11,135 nt of DNA from Pseudomonadota bacterium (GTDB lineage: Bacteria > Desulfobacterota > Desulfobacteria > Desulfobacterales > ETH-SRB1), in assembly GCA_018897415.1 (NCBI GenBank), contig JAHIKR010000096.1:1-11135 (forward strand), in the 5' to 3' direction. Under the pieces are notes generated by a model, which saw nothing but the letters and a program-made list of their open reading frames with translations, did no database searches and had not been told where the DNA came from. The position numbers were made by a program, and so were the translations under genes. Shown here one piece after another: positions 1 through 6,159 of this stretch. The first letter of the stretch is position 1, and each line of letters starts with the position of its first letter.

Positions 1-423
1 CGACGTGGTAATATCTTCTTCCTGTGCAGCCATCTCCAGATAACTATCGTTTTCAATACGTCCCATGCAGTCAAATCCAATAAGTATCGCTTCGTCAAGC
101 ACGCATTGTTTCAACTTTGACAGTTCAATCAATGCCCTTATTTCACAAGGCCTTAGAACGACTGCTACTTTTTTCCCTGTTGGATATCTTAAAACAGAAG
201 CTGCCTGTCGTGCTGCATTGAAAGGAGCTACAGGAGCCAGAGGTTCTGCTTGCTCCATTTTTTCCGGATCTGCAATTAACGTTGGCATTGGCAAAGACGA
301 ATACTTTGTTTTGGACAGCACCAGCACAGCATCAACAAGCTTCTCAGACAGTATATTTTTCAGAACGGTTCTAAGAGTATCCGAAGGGTTATTATTTGTT
401 TCCAAAACGGCATACATTGTCAT
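1..423 (-). CDS. FrhB/FdhB-like coenzyme F420 hydrogenase/dehydrogenase beta-family subunit, N-terminal part (partial)
   Basis: The frame is open for 141 codons from an ATG at 423 and runs off the left edge, so the C-terminal half is missing. The start follows a good ribosome binding site (AGAGGTAAT) 13 bp after the mvhD stop. The visible part matches the N-terminal domain of the FrhB/FdhB family of Fe-S flavoproteins: a segment around residues 51-72 (ADPEKM...PLAPVAPFNAAR), then VVLRPCEIRALIELSKLK at 88-105 with Cys93, and GFDCMG at 116-121 with Cys119. Family members pass two electrons between F420, NAD(P)H or formate-derived carriers and Fe-S partners. Placed last after hdrCBA-mvhD, it is probably the electron input or output module of the Hdr complex. 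Its actual redox partner cannot be decided from this fragment. Family assignment is confident; substrate is unknown. Confidence 0.8.
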   Translation of the reverse strand, partial: MTMYAVLETNNNPSDTLRTVLKNILSEKLVDAVLVLSKTKYSSLPMPTLIADPEKMEQAEPLAPVAPFNAARQAASVLRYPTGKKVAVVLRPCEIRALIELSKLKQCVLDEAILIGFDCMGRIENDSYLEMAAQEEDITTS

Positions 424-436
424 TATTACCTCTTTA

Positions 437-862
437 TTAAAGTATCATACAGTCTCTCACCGGTGTAGGCCCCAGAGCCTTTATAGACTCAACAAATTCT
501 GTCATATTCTGCTGGAACTCTGGTCCTTCGCTGGCACCTATCCAGCGAAGCCTAAGACGCTCAGGATCGAACCCGAACTGTTCCACAATTTTACTGATCC
601 CGGAAATTCTTTTTTTGGCCTTGAGATTTCCATTGATATAGTGACAGTCTCCGGGATGACAACCTCCTATAAAGACCCCGTCTGCCCCATCAAGAAATGC
701 CTTTAAAACATATTTAGAATCTATCATGCCTGTACACATAAGCCTGATCATACGTATGTTTGCCGGATAGGCAAGCCTTAAAGTACCCGCAAGGTCTGCA
801 GCTGTACAGGTACACCAGTTGCATACAAGAGCGATTATTTTAGGTTCAAACTCATCTGACAT
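437..862 (-). CDS. mvhD: MvhD/FlpD-family hydrogenase iron-sulfur subunit
   Basis: A complete 141-residue protein, the usual length for MvhD/FlpD. Cysteines sit where the family binds its [2Fe-2S] cluster: C14-N-W-C17-T-C19 near the N-terminus, Cys43 (LMCTGM), and C68HPGDC73HY. In methanogens MvhD is the electron bridge between the [NiFe] hydrogenase MvhAG and HdrA; homologues in sulfate reducers and acetogens connect other dehydrogenase modules to HdrA. Here there is no hydrogenase large or small subunit in view, and the next gene 13 bp downstream is FrhB-like, so the bridge probably runs between FrhB-like and HdrA. The start is supported by AGGAGTGA about 6 bases before ATG 862. It lies 382 bp behind hdrA, an unusual gap explained by the inverted-repeat element between them. 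Confidence 0.93.
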   Translation of the reverse strand: MSDEFEPKIIALVCNWCTCTAADLAGTLRLAYPANIRMIRLMCTGMIDSKYVLKAFLDGADGVFIGGCHPGDCHYINGNLKAKKRISGISKIVEQFGFDPERLRLRWIGASEGPEFQQNMTEFVESIKALGPTPVRDCMIL

Positions 863-1244
863 ATCTTCACTCCTAAATAAGACCTAAGTTGAGCATTTCA
901 AATTTTACCTGAAGGGTATTGTTAAAATAATTCTAAATGAATTTCCTCTTTATCGCCATGAGCAGGTATCAGATAATTTTTTTAAAAAGCCAAATATAAT
1001 TACTCAATCAGTTTCGAGGACGGCACCATACCCACTCAGATAGTAAGATGCTAAACTGCCGATGCCTTTATCCTATGATCCATATCTCCTATGTGCCTGG
1101 CTTGATCAGATCCCGAGGCTTAGTGGTTTAGAATTGATGCTTAATTATTTGGCTCTTTTAAAAAAATTATCTGATACCTGCTCTAAGTGCTGTAATCGAG
1201 GCCTCAAAGCCTCCTATCTTCAACAATCTCAACAATCGCTCAAT
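863..1244. other. 382-bp intergenic gap inside the hdr operon
   Basis: This stretch separates hdrA from mvhD although the flanking genes read in the same direction and belong to the same complex. I find no convincing gene in it. Most of it (960-1183) is the inverted-repeat element listed separately. The hdrA-proximal remainder contains a short tandem repeat (CAACAATCT/CAACAATCG, about 1221-1238) and a small palindrome, GAGGCctcaaaGCCTC, at about 1199-1214. The mvhD-proximal side (863-959) is plain AT-rich sequence ending in the mvhD ribosome binding site. Confidence 0.7.
960..1183. repeat. 224-bp palindromic/MITE-like element with long terminal inverted repeats
   Basis: The left arm, beginning GAGCAGGTATCAGATAA at 960, is identical over its first 28 bases to the reverse complement of the right arm ending at 1183. 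After a one-base indel the match continues through AGCCAAAT to about 1001 on the left and 1142 on the right. The inner 140 bp is only weakly self-complementary and codes for nothing recognisable. Size, terminal inverted repeats and lack of coding capacity fit a non-autonomous transposable element (MITE) or another repeat-derived palindrome. I see no clear target-site duplication in the flanks, so the mechanism is unproven. In the operon transcript the arms would form a very stable stem between hdrA and mvhD. Confidence 0.75.
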
Positions 1245-3218
1245 TTAGTTAAGAATAGCTTCCATTTCTTCCATAACCTGCTTGTCAGTAAAATGTTTAA
1301 CACTTGCAGCACCGCTGGGACAAGCAGCAGAACAACTGCCGCATCCCTGGCACAATACTTCATTGACTACTGAAACACCTCGTCCGGCATCAAATTGTAT
1401 TGCAGAATATGCGCAGACATTTAAACATGTCTGGCAGCCCGCACATAGGTCAGGATCAATATAAGATATTTCGGTCCTGGTGCTGACCGTTCCTTTGGAA
1501 AGCAGGGAAGCAGCCTCTCCTGCTGCCGCCATAGCCTGTGCCACAGTATCCGGGATATCTTTAGGCCCCTGACAGCATCCGGCAAGAAAAATACCGCCTG
1601 TTGGTGTGGCCACAGGTGCCAGTTTCGCGTGGAGCTCAGTCAGCCAGCCATCTCCATCTGTTGATACACCGACAAGCCTGGCAACATCTTCTGAGCCATC
1701 GGCAGGTTCAAGTCCTACGCTCAAGATCACCATATCAACCGGGATCCTTTTTGGCTGGCGTGTCAGGGTGTTCTCTGCAACAACAGTCAGACGACCAAAA
1801 TCTTCCTGATTGTCAGGGATATCTGTCACCTCAGCCACCCTGCCCCGGACAAAGTGAACTCCTTCTTCCTGAACACGGCTGTAAAATTCTTCATAAAGTT
1901 TGCCTGGAGACCTTATATCTATATAAAATTCCCATACCTCGGCACCTGTCTTTTCTCTTACGAGATGGGCGAATTTTATTGAATACATGCAGCAGACTCG
2001 CGAACAATATTTACGGTATCTTACATCTCGGGATCCTACACAGTGAATTATGGCCACTTTTTCCGGGGGCTTGCCGCTCTTCATTAGAATTTTGCCGGAA
2101 GTCGGACCGGTAGCATTGTTAAGTCGCTCAAATTCAAGACTGGTGTAGACTTCTGGATAACGACCGTACCCGTAATTTACAAGAGATGTAGGATCAATTG
2201 TTTTAAATCCTGTTGAAACAATAACCGCTCCAACCTCAATATCCAGATACATGGGCTTCTGTTCAAAGTCTATGGCACCGGCATCACAGAATTTCTCACA
2301 GGCTCCGCAACGTTTGTTCTTTGCAAGAACGCGGCATCGTTCAGGATCAATGACCGGTGTCTTTGGAACCGCCTGGGGAAAGGGAGAATAAATAGCCGTT
2401 CTATTACTAAGGCGTTCATTGAATTCGCTGGGAATTTTCTTTATGGGGCATTTTTCCATACACACGCCACAGCCTGTGCACTTGTCTTCATCCACATAGC
2501 GAGGTTTTTTAAGTATTTTTGCCTTAAAATTTCCGACAAAACCTTCAAGAGAAACGACTTCGCTGTATGTAAGCAGCTCAATGTTTTCATGTTGACCGAC
2601 AGTTACCATTTTGGGAGTCATTATGCACGCAGCGCAGTCAAGGGTTGGAAATGTTTTGTCGAACTTAGCCATATGACCACCGATTGATGGTTCCCGTTCA
2701 ACCAGATAAACCTTGTAACCGGAGTCAGCCGCTGAAATCGCTGACTGCATTCCGGCTATACCTCCACCTATTACCAGAATAGACTTCTTTACAGCCATTT
2801 CACGGCTATGCAAAGGACGATGATAGGCAACCCTTGCAACAGCAGCAGCCACCAGATCCTTGGCCTTGGCTGTAGCCTCCTTCGAGTCCTTGGTTACCCA
2901 TGACGAATGCTCGCGGATATTAGCCATCTGAAAATAATGTGGATTTATACCCGCTTTTTCACAAGCTTTTCTGAAGGTTGGCTCATGCATACGGGGAGAA
3001 CATGATGCTACCACTACACGGTTTAGTCCGAGTTCTTTGATATCGTTTTTGATAAGTTCCTGCCCTGGATTGGAGCACATAAACTTATATTCACGGGCAA
3101 TAGCAACATGATCCAGCTCCTTGGCGAATTCAACTACTGCCTCAACATCAACCTTCGGCGCAATGTTCATTCCACAATGGCAGATATATACTCCGATTTT
3201 CAGTTTATCGTACTTCAT
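1245..3218 (-). CDS. hdrA: Heterodisulfide reductase subunit A-like FAD/iron-sulfur protein
   Basis: A full-length HdrA of 657 residues, close to the methanogen protein. Domains in order: an N-terminal cysteine-containing region (C13-H-C15-G, Cys48, SC73SPRMHEP); a flavin-binding Rossmann motif GGGIAG at 151-156; the HdrA signature TLDC195AAC198IMTP; an inserted ferredoxin domain with CxxCxxCxxxC at 247-257 and a second set at Cys295, 304, 307 and 311; and a C-terminal two-cluster ferredoxin (Cys592-602 and 623-633). HdrA carries the FAD that bifurcates or confurcates electrons between a low-potential ferredoxin path, the MvhD side and HdrBC. It is cytoplasmic, with no membrane segment. Its ATG overlaps the hdrB stop as ATGA, pointing to translational coupling. 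No key cysteine seems to be missing. The physiological donor and acceptor are inferred from neighbours only. Confidence 0.96.
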   Translation of the reverse strand: MKYDKLKIGVYICHCGMNIAPKVDVEAVVEFAKELDHVAIAREYKFMCSNPGQELIKNDIKELGLNRVVVASCSPRMHEPTFRKACEKAGINPHYFQMANIREHSSWVTKDSKEATAKAKDLVAAAVARVAYHRPLHSREMAVKKSILVIGGGIAGMQSAISAADSGYKVYLVEREPSIGGHMAKFDKTFPTLDCAACIMTPKMVTVGQHENIELLTYSEVVSLEGFVGNFKAKILKKPRYVDEDKCTGCGVCMEKCPIKKIPSEFNERLSNRTAIYSPFPQAVPKTPVIDPERCRVLAKNKRCGACEKFCDAGAIDFEQKPMYLDIEVGAVIVSTGFKTIDPTSLVNYGYGRYPEVYTSLEFERLNNATGPTSGKILMKSGKPPEKVAIIHCVGSRDVRYRKYCSRVCCMYSIKFAHLVREKTGAEVWEFYIDIRSPGKLYEEFYSRVQEEGVHFVRGRVAEVTDIPDNQEDFGRLTVVAENTLTRQPKRIPVDMVILSVGLEPADGSEDVARLVGVSTDGDGWLTELHAKLAPVATPTGGIFLAGCCQGPKDIPDTVAQAMAAAGEAASLLSKGTVSTRTEISYIDPDLCAGCQTCLNVCAYSAIQFDAGRGVSVVNEVLCQGCGSCSAACPSGAASVKHFTDKQVMEEMEAILN

Positions 3219-4063
3219 AATTTCCGACTCAAAATCCTGTTTATTGGAACCAGCAGTTTATCCAGTCCCAGCTCAGAAGCATTAATACCAAGGGCAAGAC
3301 CGGCAAGCTGAGTAAAAAAAGGAACAGGTATAGGATTACGTATGCCCTTCTGCCCCGAATCAAGATTAAACTGGCACAGAGGACATATGGTCGTTATCAC
3401 ACGGCCGCCTTTAGCTCGGACTTCCCGAATAATGCGGGAAATCAGCAAACCGCATTCCTTTGCATAGGAAATCGCATGGGAAGCACCACAGCAAATCGTC
3501 CTGGCTGAATGATCAACCGGCAAAAAACCAAGTCTCTCAATAAAACGATCAAGAATCGTCGGCTGCTCCATATGATCAATGTCGCCCCAAGGCCTGGTAA
3601 ATTGGCAACCGTAATAGCATGCTACTTCGTAATCCTTGAGTCTTTCAGTCAGATTTTCCGACCATTTTTCTGCCGGCACGTCATTATAAAGAACATCAAG
3701 ATAATGTCGGACTGAAAAATCACCTTCCATCAAAAGGCTCTCTTTTGAAAGTTCTTCATTTATTCTGGAGACAGTTTCAGGATTGCTGCTTAAAATCTGG
3801 TTTGCCTTGCGGAGAGTGGTATAGCAGGCATTGCAAACCGTAACGATTTCCCTAAACCCGCTGGCCTGTGCCAAGGCAAAGAGCCTTGCAGTCAGCGCCA
3901 GAGCCTTGAATTCGTCAAGGCTGAAGAATGCCGTTGCACCGCAGCAGTTCCAATCCGGAATTTCAACCAGATCTATTCCCATCAAACGGTTTATCGCATC
4001 CACCGACTGCCTGTATCCGGCGGCAGAATTATAAGAACATCCTGGGAAAAAACCATATTTCAC
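3215..4063 (-). CDS. hdrB: Heterodisulfide reductase subunit B-like protein (two CCG domains)
   Basis: A 282-residue HdrB, the catalytic subunit that binds two noncubane [4Fe-4S] clusters through paired CCG motifs (CxnCCGx~36CxxC). First motif: Cys9 (FFPGCS), C40C41G and C77NAC80. Second: Cys149/Cys153, C191C192G and C227PLC230. In methanogens it reduces CoM-S-S-CoB; in sulfate reducers the substrate is unknown and DsrC-type disulfides or trisulfides are often proposed. I chose the GTG at 4063 because the protein then begins MKYGFFPGC, as HdrB proteins do. The GTG shares one base with the hdrC TAG stop and has GAGGA upstream. A longer reading from ATG 4111 would add 16 residues overlapping hdrC with no family similarity. 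The 3' end overlaps hdrA by 4 bases. Confidence 0.94.
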   Translation of the reverse strand: MKYGFFPGCSYNSAAGYRQSVDAINRLMGIDLVEIPDWNCCGATAFFSLDEFKALALTARLFALAQASGFREIVTVCNACYTTLRKANQILSSNPETVSRINEELSKESLLMEGDFSVRHYLDVLYNDVPAEKWSENLTERLKDYEVACYYGCQFTRPWGDIDHMEQPTILDRFIERLGFLPVDHSARTICCGASHAISYAKECGLLISRIIREVRAKGGRVITTICPLCQFNLDSGQKGIRNPIPVPFFTQLAGLALGINASELGLDKLLVPINRILSRKL

Positions 4064-4608
4064 TATGTATTCTTCCTCACTTTCTCGCCGGCAGGAAGCT
4101 GTGCAACCCACCTTCGTCCAATTATTTGTCGGGGAAAAAATTCGAGCCGCTTCCTTTTCAGAAGTTCCAGAGCCATGGAGATGTTTTTGAAAGCATCAAC
4201 AGGATGCAGTATTCCATAATTAGCCATTACCATAGCCTCGGAAATCCTTCCATGATGATCCACTGCCTGTGAAAAGGCACGGTAAAGGTCAGGAATTTTG
4301 TGCGAAACCGGAACCATATCATACTCCCTTGACATTCGCTTCAGGCAGTACATGAGGTCAATTACGGGAATTTCCTGCGGACATCGGACCACGCACTGAT
4401 AGCAAGAAACGCAATACCATGGAGTTTCGGATCGCAAAGCCAGCTCCATATCTCCATCACGAATGAGAGCAAAAAGCTCCCTCGGGCCATGTTCCATCAA
4501 TCCTGTCAGTGGACACGAGGCGCTGCATGTGCCGCACTGTATACATTTCAGAATCTTTTTGCCATATGAGGTATTGTAAAATATATTCTGAAGTTTTTTT
4601 TCATCCAT
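4063..4608 (-). CDS. hdrC: Heterodisulfide reductase subunit C-like ferredoxin
   Basis: A 181-residue HdrC-type protein with two [4Fe-4S] motifs: C22IQC25GTC28SASC32P and C66VSC69YQC72VVRC76P. The helical C-terminal region is typical of the subunit. HdrC carries electrons from the HdrA clusters to HdrB. It is the first gene of the leftward operon, and the order C-B-A with tight overlaps indicates co-translation. The start ATG 4608 has only a weak Shine-Dalgarno (AAGAGA) but leads straight into a sensible N-terminus (MDEKKLQN). A promoter lies 44-72 bp upstream. No transmembrane segment is visible, so this is the soluble HdrABC form, not the membrane HdrE-linked type. Confidence 0.94.
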   Translation of the reverse strand: MDEKKLQNIFYNTSYGKKILKCIQCGTCSASCPLTGLMEHGPRELFALIRDGDMELALRSETPWYCVSCYQCVVRCPQEIPVIDLMYCLKRMSREYDMVPVSHKIPDLYRAFSQAVDHHGRISEAMVMANYGILHPVDAFKNISMALELLKRKRLEFFPRQIIGRRWVAQLPAGEKVRKNT

Positions 4609-4641
4609 GGTAATTGTCTCTTGTTTAGATTTATTATTAGC

Positions 4642-4653
4642 TTATGCTCATAA
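4642..4653. promoter_or_regulatory. Palindrome over the hdr operon -10/start region
   Basis: TTATGctCATAA is a perfect 5+5 inverted repeat with a 2-base spacer. It overlaps the edge of the proposed -10 box of the hdrC promoter and the expected transcription start. The position suits a repressor operator, but no known regulator consensus is matched with confidence. Confidence 0.3.
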
Positions 4654-4680
4654 CATAAAAACTTAAATAAAAATAGTCAA
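4652..4680 (-). promoter_or_regulatory. Sigma70-type promoter for hdrCBA-mvhD-frhB-like
   Basis: On the minus strand, TTGACT (4680-4675) is followed by a 17-base AT-rich spacer and TATGTT (4657-4652). This gives a start of transcription near 4645 and a leader of about 37 bases before hdrC. The match is good in the -35 and moderate in the -10. No other equally good site lies close to the gene. Confidence 0.5.
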
Positions 4681-4778
4681 GAAAGTTAATTTTTTTGTTT
4701 TGATATATTTCGGGCTTGGTTCTAAATTCGGCCAATAACAACTATGCATGGTGTTTATGAACTATACCTGTCATGGTC

Positions 4779-4901
4779 AAAATTGTTGATTGTTGATTGT
4801 CGATTTGTGTCCCGCCTGGGCGGGATTCGCTCTGTCTTTTCTGTTATAAAATTAATAGAATACCTTCAATCATCAATCGACAATCATTAGTCATCAATTT
4901 T
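4779..4901. repeat. Inverted-repeat element with GC-rich central hairpin
   Basis: The arm at 4779-4809 (AAAATTGTTGATTGTTGATT...) matches the reverse complement of about 4871-4901 at roughly 25 of 31 positions, including an identical TGATTGTCGATT core. Inside the left half is the perfect hairpin TCCCGCC-TG-GGCGGGA (4810-4825), conspicuously GC-rich in an AT-rich spacer. It has no coding capacity and no obvious target duplication. It is probably a degenerate dispersed palindromic element; bidirectional terminator or regulatory roles are possible. Not related in sequence to the 960-1183 element. Confidence 0.5.
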
Positions 4902-5135
4902 TTGTTTTGTAAGCATTAATTGACTTTAACATAGGATAGTGGCCGAAGTTAAAATCATGCCCTATATTTCTTATTTTGATATTTTAATTATCTTTACACT
5001 CTTTTTCATCAATATATAATGAACTACCCCGCAGAGATTCAAACTTAATAGCAAGTTATAAAGATTTCAAATTTATTAATTGGACACTGGTGACTTGTGA
5101 AAAATTCGGTTCAGGTTCTTAATTGAAAATTTTCC

Positions 5136-5163
5136 TTGACAAAATCCTTGATTTAAGGATAAT
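5136..5163 (+). promoter_or_regulatory. Sigma70-type promoter for the cytochrome b/Fe-S/cytochrome c3 operon, with internal palindrome
   Basis: A consensus -35 box TTGACA (5136-5141) is separated by 16 bases from GATAAT (5158-5163), five of six matches to the -10 consensus. The spacer holds a perfect inverted repeat, ATCCTTgatttAAGGAT (5144-5160), in the place where an operator would block RNA polymerase. The implied leader is about 245 bases. This is the strongest promoter-like sequence in the region, but the distance to the gene leaves room for a nearer start. Confidence 0.5.
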
Positions 5164-5224
5164 ATTTTAGTTAATCTTTTTCTCCATCATTATTTATAAT
5201 TATACATTTTTGATATTTTTGAAA

Positions 5225-5323
5225 CATAGCCACTTAGCTTTGTTTAAGCTGCCCGGTTGTTGTTAATCAACTTGTTATTACTGTTATTATCATTACAAGC
5301 CCCATGATAGGATAAGTGGCATG
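5225..5323 (+). promoter_or_regulatory. Possible structured leader RNA
   Basis: CATaGCCACTTA (5225-5236) pairs with TAAGTGGCATG (5313-5323), making an 11-bp stem with one bulged A. It encloses smaller hairpins: AGCTTtgtttAAGCT (5236-5250, competing for one base with the outer stem), GTTG/CAAC (5259-5271) and CTTGT/ACAAG (5271-5299, sharing one base with the previous). A closing stem around a multibranch region is riboswitch-like, but I recognise no known class and see no terminator after it. Confidence 0.25.
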
Positions 5324-5415
5324 GCATGGTAATTAGATAATAATAGCTCAACAGGGGAATTTTAGTCTCCAAGAGACAAAAAATTTGTATTTAAAGTTTA
5401 GAGTTAGGGGGGAAT

Positions 5416-6099
5416 ATGGTAGCTATTTATGAATTTGTTAGGGGGCCATTGGCCTTAATCTCATTTGCTGTTTTTTTTGTTGGATGTATTTACAGAATAA
5501 TATGGTATGTAAAAGGTCTTGACTGGAGGCTTGACAGGGTAGCCTATTCAACTCAAAGAAGTCTTGGTATAAAAGGTGCTATAAGATCACTTTTTCACTG
5601 GCTTTTACCGCTGAATCGCACAACTGTAAATCATCCGATCTTTATGGGTGCTACCTATCTTTTTCATTTATGCCTCATTATTGCACCATTGTTTCTGGTG
5701 GCTCATGTTGTACTAATAGAAGAATCCTGGAATATTAGCTGGATTACTATTCCCGACCCAATACCGGACTACATGGCCATGGTCGTTATCGCTGTTGGAG
5801 TCTTCTTTTTATTGCGCCGTCTGACTAATCCAGACGTCAAAATCATAACCGACGGTTCTGATTACCTTGTCCTGGCTATTGCAGTGGCTCCTTTTATCAC
5901 AGGTATTCTTGCCTATCATCAAATATTTGATAACCAACTCATGACTATACTTCACATACTTGCCGGAGAAATAATGCTGATAGCTATTCCTTTTACTAAA
6001 CTGTGTCATTTCGTCCTTTTCTTCTGCTCCAGAATTCAGCTCGGCATGGATTATGGAATAAAGAGAGGGGGCGCTCATGGAAGAGGAATCGCTTGGTAG
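5416..6099 (+). CDS. tmcC: TmcC-like cytochrome b membrane subunit (NarI/DsrM family)
   Basis: A 227-residue integral membrane protein with about five hydrophobic segments (roughly 10-32, 75-101, 119-134, 150-168 and 175-203). It belongs to the respiratory nitrate reductase gamma (NarI)/DsrM/TmcC type that carries heme b and exchanges electrons with menaquinone or relays them across the membrane. His180 and His198 in the last segment are 18 residues apart, the same spacing as NarI heme ligands His187/His205. His84 and His97 (or His73) in the second segment are the likely partners. The ATG follows a strong AGGGGGG ribosome binding site. It is the first gene of a three-gene operon, 60 bp ahead of the TmcB-like gene. 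TmcC is preferred over DsrM because of the short length and the tetraheme cytochrome neighbour. Confidence 0.8.
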   Translation: MVAIYEFVRGPLALISFAVFFVGCIYRIIWYVKGLDWRLDRVAYSTQRSLGIKGAIRSLFHWLLPLNRTTVNHPIFMGATYLFHLCLIIAPLFLVAHVVLIEESWNISWITIPDPIPDYMAMVVIAVGVFFLLRRLTNPDVKIITDGSDYLVLAIAVAPFITGILAYHQIFDNQLMTILHILAGEIMLIAIPFTKLCHFVLFFCSRIQLGMDYGIKRGGAHGRGIAW

Positions 6100-6159
6100 T
6101 TACTTTTTAGAGATGAATTAATTTTTTAAAATAATAATTTTATATATGGAGAGATAAAA

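Larger units (their letters stand above)
4609..5415. other. 807-bp divergent intergenic region
   Basis: This separates the leftward hdr operon from the rightward cytochrome b/Fe-S/cytochrome c operon. I find no protein-coding gene in it. It contains the hdrC promoter (4652-4680), a 123-bp inverted-repeat element (4779-4901), featureless AT-rich sequence (about 4905-5130), the rightward promoter (5136-5163), and a roughly 245-base leader with several possible stems (5225-5323 and 5365-5377). The region is much longer than needed for two promoters. Confidence 0.7.

Noticed and set aside
65..706. 213-codon plus-strand open frame opposite mvhD and the FrhB-like gene
   Set aside because: It is antisense to two strongly supported genes, has no family resemblance and no ribosome binding site; a shadow frame.
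1601..2113. 170-codon plus-strand open frame opposite hdrA
   Set aside because: Composition is that of a reverse-strand shadow of HdrA, with no recognisable domain.
4061..4111. Upstream ATG start for hdrB at 4111
   Set aside because: It adds 16 residues overlapping hdrC; the GTG at 4063 gives the usual HdrB N-terminus and a coupled start.
5313..5330. TGGCATGGCATGG as a sigma54 promoter
   Set aside because: The GG and GC dinucleotides are not at the required -24/-12 spacing.
5365..5377. GTCTCcaaGAGAC hairpin upstream of tmcC as a terminator
   Set aside because: Stem of only 5 bp, followed by A-run and not T-run; at most a minor leader hairpin.
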